Notes under the pieces: model-generated
Database searches by the model: none
What the model was told of the DNA's origin: nothing
Seen by the model: the letters and a program-made list of their open reading frames with translations, nothing else
Assembly (NCBI GenBank): GCA_017549665.1
Contig: JAFYUD010000238.1
Span: 1-6,200, forward strand
Source: Clostridia bacterium
GTDB lineage: Bacteria > Bacillota_A > Clostridia > Oscillospirales > Acutalibacteraceae
Length of the DNA: 6,200 nt
Direction of reading: 5' to 3'
Part shown: positions 1 to 6,200 of the stretch, piece after piece
Layout: each line of letters starts with the position of its first letter
Position numbering within the stretch: position 1 is the first letter of the stretch
Translations under genes and position numbers: made by a program

Positions 1-1701
1 ATGGCTCTCTTTAATCAGGGTGACTACATGAAGGCTATGGAAAAGAATGCTATGGCTGAAGTTATCAGTAAGGTTCTTTATCCTGCAGATAACCATCCCG
101 AAGGAAAGAGCCTTCGTCTCCGTCAGCAGTATTTCTTTGTTTCTGCTTCAATTCAGGATATTATCCATCATCATCTCCGTCAGTACGGTACACTTGACAA
201 TCTTGCTGAAAAGGTTGCAATTCATGTTAATGATACACATCCCACACTTGCAATTCCCGAGCTTATGAGAATCATGCTTGACGAATGCGGTTACGGCTGG
301 GACGATGCATGGAACATTGTAACAAAGACAGTTGCATATACAAACCATACAGTTATGAAAGAAGCTCTCGAATGCTGGAGCGTTGAGCTTATGCAGAGAC
401 TTCTTCCCAGAATTTATGAGCTTATCAGAGAAATTGACAACCGTTTCAGAAGCTATGTATGGAACACAACTTACGATGCAGATTATGTTGAAAGAACAGC
501 AATCATTTCTGACGGTATTGTCAGAATGGCAAACCTCTGCGTTGCAGGCTGTCACAGTGTAAACGGTGTTTCTGCGCTTCATTCACAGATTCTTAAGGAC
601 ACTGTTTTCAACGATTTCTATAATCTCACTCCCGATAAGTTCAAGAATGTCACAAACGGTATTGCTCACAGACGTTGGCTCTGTCAGGCAAACCCCGGTC
701 TTACTGAATATCTTTCAAAGCTTATCGGTGACGATTTCATCCTTGAAGGTGCAGCTCTTGAAAAGCTCAGAGCTTATGCCGATGATGAAAAGGTGCTTTC
801 AGACATTGCTGATATCAAGCTTGAAAACAAGAAGAGATTTGCAAAGTACATCAAGAAGGTACAGGGTGTTGATATTGACCCCAATTCAATCTTTGACGTA
901 CAGGTAAAGAGACTTCATGAGTATAAGAGACAGCATCTCAATGCACTCAATATTCTTGCTAAGTACCTTGAAATCAAGGAAAATCCTAAGGGCAAGTATG
1001 TTCCTCACACATACATCTTCGGTGCAAAGGCAGCTCCCGGCTACTTTGTTGCAAAGAAGATCATCAGCTTCATCATTGCTCTTGCAGATATGATCAATAA
1101 CGATCCCGATGTAAACAAGTTCATGAAGGTTGTTTATGTTGAGGATTACAATGTTACTGCCGCTGAAATCCTTATGCCCGCTGCAGATATCTCTGAGCAG
1201 ATTTCTCTTGCAGGTACTGAGGCTTCAGGTACAGGTAACATGAAGCTTATGATCAACGGTGCTGTCACACTCGGCACAATGGACGGCGCAAACGTTGAAA
1301 TTTATGAATCTGTCGGTAATGACAATATCATTATCTTCGGTATGAGCACTCCTGAGGTTGTACAGCTTCAGAAGAACGGCTACAATCCCTCAACTTATTA
1401 CCACAATAACGCAGAGCTTCACAAGACAATTGATTTCCTCAACAATGTCGGTATCAACGGTCAGAAGTTCCCCGAAGTAGGCGCAACAATCATTCATCAC
1501 GATCCTTACATGGTTCTTGCTGATTTTGCTGACTACAGAAATGCACAGAAGAAGGCTGAGGCTCTTTACTGTGACAAGAAGCTCTGGAACAAGATGTCTC
1601 TTATGAATACCGCAGGCGCAGGTATCTTTGCCGCAGACCGTTCAATCAACGATTACGCAAGAGATATCTGGCACACAAAATCTGCAAAGGGTACAAAGTA
1701 A
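1..1701 (+). CDS. glgP: Glycogen/maltodextrin phosphorylase (GT35), 5'-truncated by window edge
   Basis: Cytosolic PLP-dependent enzyme that phosphorolyses alpha-1,4-glucan chain ends to glucose-1-phosphate. The 566 visible residues align (from memory) along rabbit muscle phosphorylase with a nearly constant offset of 265. K415 sits in GTGNMKLMINGA and is the PLP lysine (rabbit K680). R304 and K309 in VKRLHEYKRQ match phosphate-site R569 and K574. E407, S409 and G410 match E672, S674 and G675, N219 matches N484, and H116 in YTNHTV matches H377. Bacterial members run to about 750-820 residues, so roughly 240 N-terminal residues lie upstream of the window. The ATG at base 1 (MALFNQGDY) aligns inside the family and is almost certainly an internal Met, not the start. 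The C-terminus is complete (IWHTK..., TAA at 1699). Codon use is strongly biased (40 of 42 Lys are AAG, the other two AAA), which suggests high expression. The GH13 gene follows after 3 bases. glgP or malP are both possible names; glycogen versus maltodextrin preference cannot be told. Confidence 0.96.
   Translation: MALFNQGDYMKAMEKNAMAEVISKVLYPADNHPEGKSLRLRQQYFFVSASIQDIIHHHLRQYGTLDNLAEKVAIHVNDTHPTLAIPELMRIMLDECGYGWDDAWNIVTKTVAYTNHTVMKEALECWSVELMQRLLPRIYELIREIDNRFRSYVWNTTYDADYVERTAIISDGIVRMANLCVAGCHSVNGVSALHSQILKDTVFNDFYNLTPDKFKNVTNGIAHRRWLCQANPGLTEYLSKLIGDDFILEGAALEKLRAYADDEKVLSDIADIKLENKKRFAKYIKKVQGVDIDPNSIFDVQVKRLHEYKRQHLNALNILAKYLEIKENPKGKYVPHTYIFGAKAAPGYFVAKKIISFIIALADMINNDPDVNKFMKVVYVEDYNVTAAEILMPAADISEQISLAGTEASGTGNMKLMINGAVTLGTMDGANVEIYESVGNDNIIIFGMSTPEVVQLQKNGYNPSTYYHNNAELHKTIDFLNNVGINGQKFPEVGATIIHHDPYMVLADFADYRNAQKKAEALYCDKKLWNKMSLMNTAGAGIFAADRSINDYARDIWHTKSAKGTK
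1686..1691 (+). promoter_or_regulatory. Weak ribosome binding site for the GH13 gene
   Basis: AAAGGG lies inside the last codons of the phosphorylase gene, 13 bases before the ATG at 1705. This is longer than the usual spacing. No better Shine-Dalgarno is present, and the preceding stop codon ends only 3 bases before this start, so translational coupling with the phosphorylase is likely to contribute to initiation (inference). Confidence 0.45.
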
Positions 1702-1704
1702 AAA

Positions 1705-3561
1705 ATGTTTTTCGTTCCTTACAATTCAAGAGATATAAGGCACAAATCAATATTTTCAAGCACAGCCGCAGGGGAATCCCTGTGGCTTTCCGTCTGTATG
1801 CCCCGTGATATGGGCTGCAGCGCAGTTTATCTCGTTGTTGGGGCTGACGGTGAAAATAAGGACTATATAAAGCTCGACTGGAAGTCCACTGACAATATAA
1901 CAGAGTGGTGGAGTATTGAATATACATTCCGTGAAGCAGGTCTGTATTTTTATCATTTTGAGTATGATACCGCATGGGGCAGAGGCAGAATTTTCCTTCA
2001 TTCCGAGGGCAAAGGACATTTTTCTCAGGGCGGCAGAGAATGGCAGCAGACTGTTTATTCTCCCGGTTTCAGGACTCCTTCCGACTTTGCAGGCGGTGTC
2101 ATGTATCAGATTTTCCCCGACCGTTTTTATGCATCGGGAAAGAAGAAAACCGGTGTGCCTGCTGACCGTGTAATGCATGATTCACCTGATGATATCCCTG
2201 AATGGTATGAAAATGAGAAATTCGGCAGATGGAATGCTGATTTCTTCGGCGGTGACCTTAAGGGAATTGAGATGAAGCTGCCTTATCTTAAGAAATTGGG
2301 TGTTACCTGCATTTATCTCAATCCGATTTTTGAGGCACATTCAAATCACCGTTATGACACTGCGGATTATATGAAGATTGACCCGTTGCTTGGCACTGAA
2401 AAAGATTTTACCCATCTTTGCAAAGAAGCTGAAAAACAGGGCATAAAGATTCTTCTTGACGGTGTTTTCAGCCATACCGGTGCAGACAGTATATATTTCA
2501 ATATGTACAATCGTTACGACAGCGTGGGGGCATATAATTCCCCCGATTCTGAGTATGTAAGCTGGTATAAATTCAAAAAGTGGAATGACGATTACGACTC
2601 ATGGTGGGGCGTAAAGACTCTTCCTGAAACAAATGAAGACGATGACGGGTTTTCCTCTTTTATTGCAGGAGAAAACGGTGTTGTTGAAAAATGGATGAAG
2701 GCGGGAGCTTACGGATTCCGTCTCGACGTTGCAGACGAATTGCCCGACAGCTTTATTGTAAAGCTTCGGAAGGCTGTCAAGAAAGTGAATCCCGACGGAC
2801 TTCTTCTGGGTGAAGTGTGGGAGGATGCAAGCAACAAAATCAGCCACGGCGGCAGAAGAAAATATCTTCTCGGTGATGAGCTTGATTCTGTTATGAATTA
2901 TCCTTTCAGATCGGCAATAATCAATTTTATGAAAAATGCGGATGCAGAGGATTTTTTGGATTCAATTCTTACAGTATGTGAGAATTATCCGCCTCAGGTG
3001 CTTGATTGTCTTATGAATCATCTTGGCACTCATGACACTGAGCGAATTTTCAGTATTTTAGGCGGACTTGACGGTGAAGGAATCGGCAGAAGCAGACAGG
3101 TGCAGCTGAAGCTCAGTGAAAAACAGCGTCAGACAGCAGAAACACTCCTGAAGCAGGCTGCAATAATTCAGTATACACTTCCCGGTGTGCCGTCACTTTA
3201 CTACGGTGATGAAATGCTGACGGAAGGTCTCAAAGACCCCTTTAACCGTACATTCTTTCCGTGGAATAAAGAAAAAGGTGAGGTATGGCATCTTTTCAGC
3301 TTCCTTGGTAAGCTCAGAAGCAGATACAAGTGCCTTAAAAACGGCAGATTTGTTCCCGTTTCCGCAGCGATGGGCTGTGTGGCTTATGCCAGAGTCAGTG
3401 ATGCGGACAGGCTGCTTGTGATTGCAAATAACAATCCGCACTCAATCACATATTATCTGCCCGAAGAGTGGCAGGGCGCAGAATGCATAACAGGTAATGA
3501 ATATAATTATTACGGTGTTGATGTCCCTGCAAATTCTGCTGTGATTTTAAGCGGAAACTGA
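1705..3561 (+). CDS. Cytosolic GH13 alpha-glucan hydrolase (alpha-glycosidase/neopullulanase-like)
   Basis: Complete 618-residue alpha-amylase-family enzyme acting on alpha-glucans or maltodextrins. Residues about 1-125 form a beta-rich N-terminal domain. The (beta/alpha)8 barrel opens at VMYQIFPDRF (132-141). Conserved region I is LLDGVFSHTG (250-259). Region II is GFRLDVADE with nucleophile D341. Region III is LLGEVW with acid/base E370. Region IV is LGTHDTER with transition-state Asp D444. SNHRYDTADY (213-222) and GVPSLYYGDE (494-503) are also family hallmarks. A C-terminal beta-sandwich runs from about 530 to the end. No signal peptide or anchor is seen, so it is probably cytosolic, working with the phosphorylase directly upstream. 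The start at 1705 is preferred because NSRDIRHKS near the N-terminus is typical of the family, and later ATGs would cut into the first domain. The region V-like stretch is WWGVKTLPETNE (300-311), not the MPKLN of GH13_20 neopullulanases, so a GH13_39-type or related alpha-glycosidase is more likely (from memory). Exact linkage specificity (alpha-1,4, alpha-1,6 or both) is not readable. Lysine codons are mixed AAA/AAG, unlike the upstream gene. Confidence 0.94.
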   Translation: MFFVPYNSRDIRHKSIFSSTAAGESLWLSVCMPRDMGCSAVYLVVGADGENKDYIKLDWKSTDNITEWWSIEYTFREAGLYFYHFEYDTAWGRGRIFLHSEGKGHFSQGGREWQQTVYSPGFRTPSDFAGGVMYQIFPDRFYASGKKKTGVPADRVMHDSPDDIPEWYENEKFGRWNADFFGGDLKGIEMKLPYLKKLGVTCIYLNPIFEAHSNHRYDTADYMKIDPLLGTEKDFTHLCKEAEKQGIKILLDGVFSHTGADSIYFNMYNRYDSVGAYNSPDSEYVSWYKFKKWNDDYDSWWGVKTLPETNEDDDGFSSFIAGENGVVEKWMKAGAYGFRLDVADELPDSFIVKLRKAVKKVNPDGLLLGEVWEDASNKISHGGRRKYLLGDELDSVMNYPFRSAIINFMKNADAEDFLDSILTVCENYPPQVLDCLMNHLGTHDTERIFSILGGLDGEGIGRSRQVQLKLSEKQRQTAETLLKQAAIIQYTLPGVPSLYYGDEMLTEGLKDPFNRTFFPWNKEKGEVWHLFSFLGKLRSRYKCLKNGRFVPVSAAMGCVAYARVSDADRLLVIANNNPHSITYYLPEEWQGAECITGNEYNYYGVDVPANSAVILSGN

Positions 3562-3585
3562 GTTTTGTAAAATTTTTATAATTGG

Positions 3586-3615
3586 TTGTAATCTGATTTG
3601 ATTTTATGTTAAAAT
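3586..3615 (+). promoter_or_regulatory. Predicted sigma-A promoter (extended -10) for the CotH-dockerin gene
   Basis: A -35 box TTGTAA (3586-3591) and a -10 box TAAAAT (3610-3615) are separated by 18 bases. TG sits one base upstream of the -10 box (3607-3608), giving an extended -10. Transcription would begin near 3622, leaving a leader of about 24 bases that holds only the ribosome binding site. The surrounding 3562-3645 gap is AT-rich, and I see no GC-rich hairpin plus T-run in it. Read-through from the GH13 gene is therefore possible in addition to this promoter. No operator-like inverted repeat is obvious. Confidence 0.6.
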
Positions 3616-3631
3616 GAATATACAGAAAAAT

Positions 3632-3638
3632 GAGGAGG
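3632..3638 (+). promoter_or_regulatory. Strong ribosome binding site for the CotH-dockerin gene
   Basis: GAGGAGG, closely matching the anti-Shine-Dalgarno complement, ends 7 bases before the ATG at 3646. This fixes the start, which is followed at once by a lysine-rich signal peptide n-region (MKKTTK). Confidence 0.9.
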
Positions 3639-3645
3639 TTGTTTT

Positions 3646-6129
3646 ATGAAGAAAACAACAAAATTACTGATTTTCGGCGTGTTTGCGTTTATTCTGTCAA
3701 CTGTATTATCAGTGACAGCATTTATGAAGGACAGTTCAATCAGAAGCTTTTCTGTAAATACCGGCAGTGCATCAGCAGCTTCTGAGCTTGGTGCAATTGA
3801 GTGGTTTAAAGGCCGTGACGGTTTTTATTATGTTTTCCTGCCGTCAACTGCAGACAGATCAGACCTGACAGTATGGTATGATGCTGATAAGGAAATTTAC
3901 TGCACTCCCGTTAATGCGCAGACAGAAGCTGCTGAGCTTTTCTCTGTTGCTGAGGAGGAGACAGCTGAGGAAGAGTCTGCAACTGTAATGCTTGAAAACG
4001 GCATGGCAACAGGTATTTTCGCAAGTGATGATGAATTTGTTATCACCTGCGGAGTTGAGGAATATTATGTGAAGGTGCTGCAGGCTGACGGTCAGAGCAC
4101 TGTTTATCTGAACACTGAATCAGGCTCTATGGATGCTGTACATGCAGACAAGGAACACAAGGAAGAAGGCTCAATCATCATTCTCAATGAGAACGGCAAG
4201 GTTGAGTATAACGGTGACCTTGATTACATAAAGGGTCGTGGTAATACATCATGGCAGCAGCCTAAGAAGCCTTATAACATAAAGCTTGACAAGAAGGCTG
4301 ACCTTTTCGGCATGGGTAAGGACAAGAAATGGTGCCTTATTGCAAATGACACAGATAAAACAATGACAAGAAATGCTCTTGTTTATGATCTTGCTTACAA
4401 TATGGGTATTGATACAACCGGATTCGCAGAATTTGTAAACCTTTATCTCAACGGTGAATATGCAGGTCTGTATATGCTTACCGAAAAGGTTGATCCCGGT
4501 GAAGACCGTATTGATATTTATGACCTTGAGGGTGACACTGAGGATCTGAACGAAAAGGATCTTGATGAGTATTCACGTGGCGGTGATTATAATTCAGATA
4601 AGTGGAATACAAAGAAGTACTTTAATATTCCCAATAATCCTGAAAATATCACAGGCGGATACATTCTTGAGCTTGAAAAGCTTTACAGATATAAAGATGA
4701 GCCTTCAGGCTTCGTTTCAAAAAGAGGTCAGGCAGTTATTGTAAAGACTCCCGAATATGCATCAAAGGCTCAGGTTGAGTACATAAGCAATTACTACGGT
4801 GAATTTGAAGATGCTCTTTATTCTGCATCAGGCGTAAATTCAAAGGGTAAGCATTATTCTGAGTATATTGATATGGAATCTCTTGCAAGAATGTATGTGC
4901 TTATGGAATTCACTTCTGTTTTTGACGGTTGCAGCTCAAGCTTCTTCATGTGGAAGGATACAGATGAAAAAATCTGCTTCGGTCCTGCATGGGATTTCGA
5001 CAACTGTCTCGGCTACGGTTGGGCAAATAATGCCATAAACCATGTTGAGAATACTGCAGATCCCGAATTGCTTTATATCCAGACAACATTTATGGGAACT
5101 CAGGCTGAATACAGAAAGAGTCTGCTTGCACAGGCATTCACACATAATGATTTTCAGGCATTGGTAGAAGATGTATGGGCAACTGATTTTGCAGATTATT
5201 TCGATACATTCTATGCTAATATCGGTTCATATGCTGAGGATATTGAAAGCTCATTCATTATGAATTCAATCAGATGGAACCGTTTCTCAACCACAAATCA
5301 GGAAACAATCAGCAGCAAGCAGAAAACTCTGACAGAACAGATATATAAGTATGTTGACACAAGATATGCGTTTCTCGGTAACGTTTATGCTGAAGATACA
5401 TATTTCGTAAAATATGATCTCGGTGCCTACGGTTCAAAGCTGCTTCACGACCTGACCCTTTATAAGGAGGGCGACACCGCAACTGTTCTTAAGGCTCCCG
5501 GTGTAAGAGTGAATACAATGAAGTTTGTTTCATGGGTTGATGATAACGGCAAACAGTACCAGGCAGGCGACAAGATTACAATTACAGGTAACGTTTCACT
5601 TCATGCAAGATGGACAGAAAAGACTACAACCACTGAAATCACAACTAAGCCTCCTGTAACAGAAACCACAACTGTAACTACAACCGAAACCACAACAGCT
5701 GCATCAGAGACACAGCTTATCATCAGTGAAAACAGCAGTATTGTTGTCAATGAAGATACAAAGATGGTTGTAAGTGCTGCAGATTCCGGATGTGAGGATA
5801 TTTCCGCTCAGCTTGAGAATAAAAACTTCGTTATCTTAAGCGCAGACGGTGAAAAGCTTGCTGCAGATGCTCTTGTGGGTACAGGCTGCAGAATTCAGCT
5901 TCTCGATGCAAACGGCTGTGAAGTCAGCGAATACAGCATTATTGTAAAAGCTGATACAGACGGCAACGGCAAGATTACAGCAGCTGATGCAAGACATGCA
6001 TTGCGCACAGCAGCACAGCTTGAAACACTTGAAGGTGCTTATTCTTACGCAGGTGATATGACAGGTGACGGAAAAATCACTGCATCTGATGCAAGAAAGA
6101 TTATCCGTATTTCTGCAGGTCTTGAATAA
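3646..6129 (+). CDS. Secreted CotH-domain (putative protein kinase) protein with InlB B-like module and C-terminal dockerin
   Basis: Predicted extracellular 827-residue protein that docks on a cohesin scaffold. It starts with a signal peptide: MKKTTK, a hydrophobic core at 7-26, and a possible cleavage after VTA at residue 25. Residues about 45-165 are beta-rich with an acidic run near 103-110 and are not assigned. The CotH domain spans roughly 150-570. Its hallmarks are KGRGNTSW (196-203), KPYNIKL (208-214), WCLIANDTDKTMTRN (229-243), GEYAGLYMLTEK (270-281), GGYILELEK (337-345) and GPAWDFD (446-452). The WDFD aspartates D450 and D452 are candidate metal-binding residues. CotH of Bacillus spores is an atypical kinase of coat proteins; the substrate here is unknown. 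Residues 586-657 resemble an InlB B-repeat/Flg_new module (KYDLGAYG..., SWVDDNGK, GDKITITGNVSLHARW). A Thr-rich linker follows (660-689, 17 Thr of 30), then a beta module (690-768) common ahead of ruminococcal dockerins. The dockerin (769-827) has two loops: D770-T-D-G-N-G...D781 and D804-M-T-G-D-G...D815. The gene has its own promoter and strong ribosome binding site. It could instead be mainly structural or adhesive if kinase activity is lost. Confidence 0.92.
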   Translation: MKKTTKLLIFGVFAFILSTVLSVTAFMKDSSIRSFSVNTGSASAASELGAIEWFKGRDGFYYVFLPSTADRSDLTVWYDADKEIYCTPVNAQTEAAELFSVAEEETAEEESATVMLENGMATGIFASDDEFVITCGVEEYYVKVLQADGQSTVYLNTESGSMDAVHADKEHKEEGSIIILNENGKVEYNGDLDYIKGRGNTSWQQPKKPYNIKLDKKADLFGMGKDKKWCLIANDTDKTMTRNALVYDLAYNMGIDTTGFAEFVNLYLNGEYAGLYMLTEKVDPGEDRIDIYDLEGDTEDLNEKDLDEYSRGGDYNSDKWNTKKYFNIPNNPENITGGYILELEKLYRYKDEPSGFVSKRGQAVIVKTPEYASKAQVEYISNYYGEFEDALYSASGVNSKGKHYSEYIDMESLARMYVLMEFTSVFDGCSSSFFMWKDTDEKICFGPAWDFDNCLGYGWANNAINHVENTADPELLYIQTTFMGTQAEYRKSLLAQAFTHNDFQALVEDVWATDFADYFDTFYANIGSYAEDIESSFIMNSIRWNRFSTTNQETISSKQKTLTEQIYKYVDTRYAFLGNVYAEDTYFVKYDLGAYGSKLLHDLTLYKEGDTATVLKAPGVRVNTMKFVSWVDDNGKQYQAGDKITITGNVSLHARWTEKTTTTEITTKPPVTETTTVTTTETTTAASETQLIISENSSIVVNEDTKMVVSAADSGCEDISAQLENKNFVILSADGEKLAADALVGTGCRIQLLDANGCEVSEYSIIVKADTDGNGKITAADARHALRTAAQLETLEGAYSYAGDMTGDGKITASDARKIIRISAGLE

Positions 6130-6130
6130 A

Positions 6131-6186
6131 AGCCATAAAAAAAGCTCCCTTTGGGCGACACTCCGTAAGGAAGTTGAGCCATAAAA
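6131..6186 (+). repeat. Direct repeat AGCCATAAAA flanking a hairpin
   Basis: The 10-base word AGCCATAAAA occurs exactly at 6131-6140 and again at 6177-6186, flanking the imperfect hairpin of 6144-6179. The arrangement could be chance in AT-rich 3' sequence, a relic of a small insertion with target duplication, or part of a dispersed palindromic repeat. Confidence 0.6.
6137..6179 (-). terminator. Putative intrinsic terminator for minus-strand transcription (hairpin plus T7)
   Basis: Read on the minus strand, GCTC (6179-6176), a 5-base bulge (6175-6171) and CCTT (6170-6167) form the left arm. A 15-base loop follows, then AAGG and GAGC (6151-6144), and a run of seven T (complement of A7 at 6137-6143). 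This would end transcription of a convergent gene lying to the right of the window. On the + strand the same hairpin lacks a downstream T-run, so it is a poor terminator for the CotH-dockerin gene. The large bulge and short stems make it only moderately convincing. Confidence 0.5.
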
Positions 6187-6200
6187 TTCATTATTATGGC
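6178..6200 (+). repeat. Inverted repeat GCCATAA/TTATGGC at window end
   Basis: GCCATAA (6178-6184) is the exact reverse complement of TTATGGC (6194-6200), with a 9-base loop. The same right arm also matches the first copy of GCCATAA at 6132-6138, so two nested pairings are possible. If T residues follow base 6200 this would be the + strand terminator of the CotH-dockerin gene. The window ends before that can be seen. Confidence 0.55.

Noticed and set aside
1..3. ATG at the first base as the true start of the phosphorylase
   Set aside because: The first residues align well inside the phosphorylase family and about 240 residues of the conserved enzyme are missing, so the gene starts upstream of the window.
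148..582. Minus-strand open frame of 144 codons opposite the phosphorylase
   Set aside because: It is Cys-rich, has no recognisable domain or ribosome binding site, and lies wholly opposite a well-conserved gene, so it is a shadow of that gene's codon bias.
1916..2173. Alternative-frame + strand open frames inside the GH13 N-terminal domain
   Set aside because: The GH13 frame is continuous and conserved here, and the alternative frames look like random translation with no start signals.
1646..2178. Overlapping minus-strand open frames across the phosphorylase/GH13 junction
   Set aside because: No promoter, ribosome binding site or family resemblance is seen, and they overlap two conserved genes in the opposite direction.
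3565..3590. AT-rich imperfect palindrome after the GH13 stop as an intrinsic terminator
   Set aside because: It has essentially no G-C pairs in the stem and no clear T-run following a stable hairpin, so I do not call a terminator.
3598..3624. Second promoter candidate TTGATT (3598) with TATACA (3619)
   Set aside because: The spacer is only 15 bases, whereas the overlapping TTGTAA-18-TAAAAT pair with an extended -10 fits better.
5626..5710. Thr-codon-rich stretch as a DNA tandem repeat or recombination site
   Set aside because: The repetition is at protein level with varied ACA/ACC/ACT codons and irregular spacing, so it is a low-complexity linker and not a DNA repeat.

Overview
The window is ordinary protein-coding DNA carrying three genes on the + strand. 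They suggest a fermentative, glycan-degrading Clostridia member, most likely a Ruminococcus-like Oscillospiraceae. The grounds are a secreted protein ending in a dockerin of the 'ITAADAR...LR' style, its Thr-rich linker, a CotH domain, a strong GGAGG ribosome binding site, and moderate-to-low G+C. The species cannot be named from this stretch.

Region 1 (1-3561) is a cytosolic storage-polysaccharide module. A glycogen/maltodextrin phosphorylase, cut at its 5' end by the window edge, is followed after 3 bases by a complete GH13 alpha-glucan hydrolase without a signal peptide. The phosphorylase would release glucose-1-phosphate from the non-reducing ends of alpha-1,4 chains. The GH13 enzyme would cut or debranch the oligosaccharides the phosphorylase cannot finish. 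The phosphorylase has the codon bias of a highly expressed gene (40 of 42 lysines are AAG), while the GH13 gene does not.

Region 2 (3562-3645) is a short AT-rich gap. It has no visible intrinsic terminator, but a good extended -10 promoter and a near-consensus ribosome binding site lead into the third gene.

Region 3 (3646-6129) encodes an 827-residue exported multidomain protein. In order it has a signal peptide, an N-terminal beta-rich region, a CotH (atypical kinase-fold) domain, an InlB B-repeat-like module, a Thr-rich linker, a small beta module and a two-loop dockerin. It is predicted to dock onto a cohesin-bearing scaffold at the cell surface. It is the most interesting object in the window: a putative protein kinase displayed on a cellulosome- or amylosome-like complex. 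Its own promoter means a functional link to the glycogen genes is not demonstrated.

Region 4 (6130-6200) holds a compact set of direct and inverted repeats. On the minus strand it reads as a hairpin followed by T7, probably a terminator and/or a fragment of a dispersed palindromic repeat cut by the window end.

I found no RNA genes, CRISPR arrays, insertion sequences or clear signs of horizontal transfer. I do not see a wholly new system. The dockerin-CotH protein and the 3' palindromic element are the points worth a second look.
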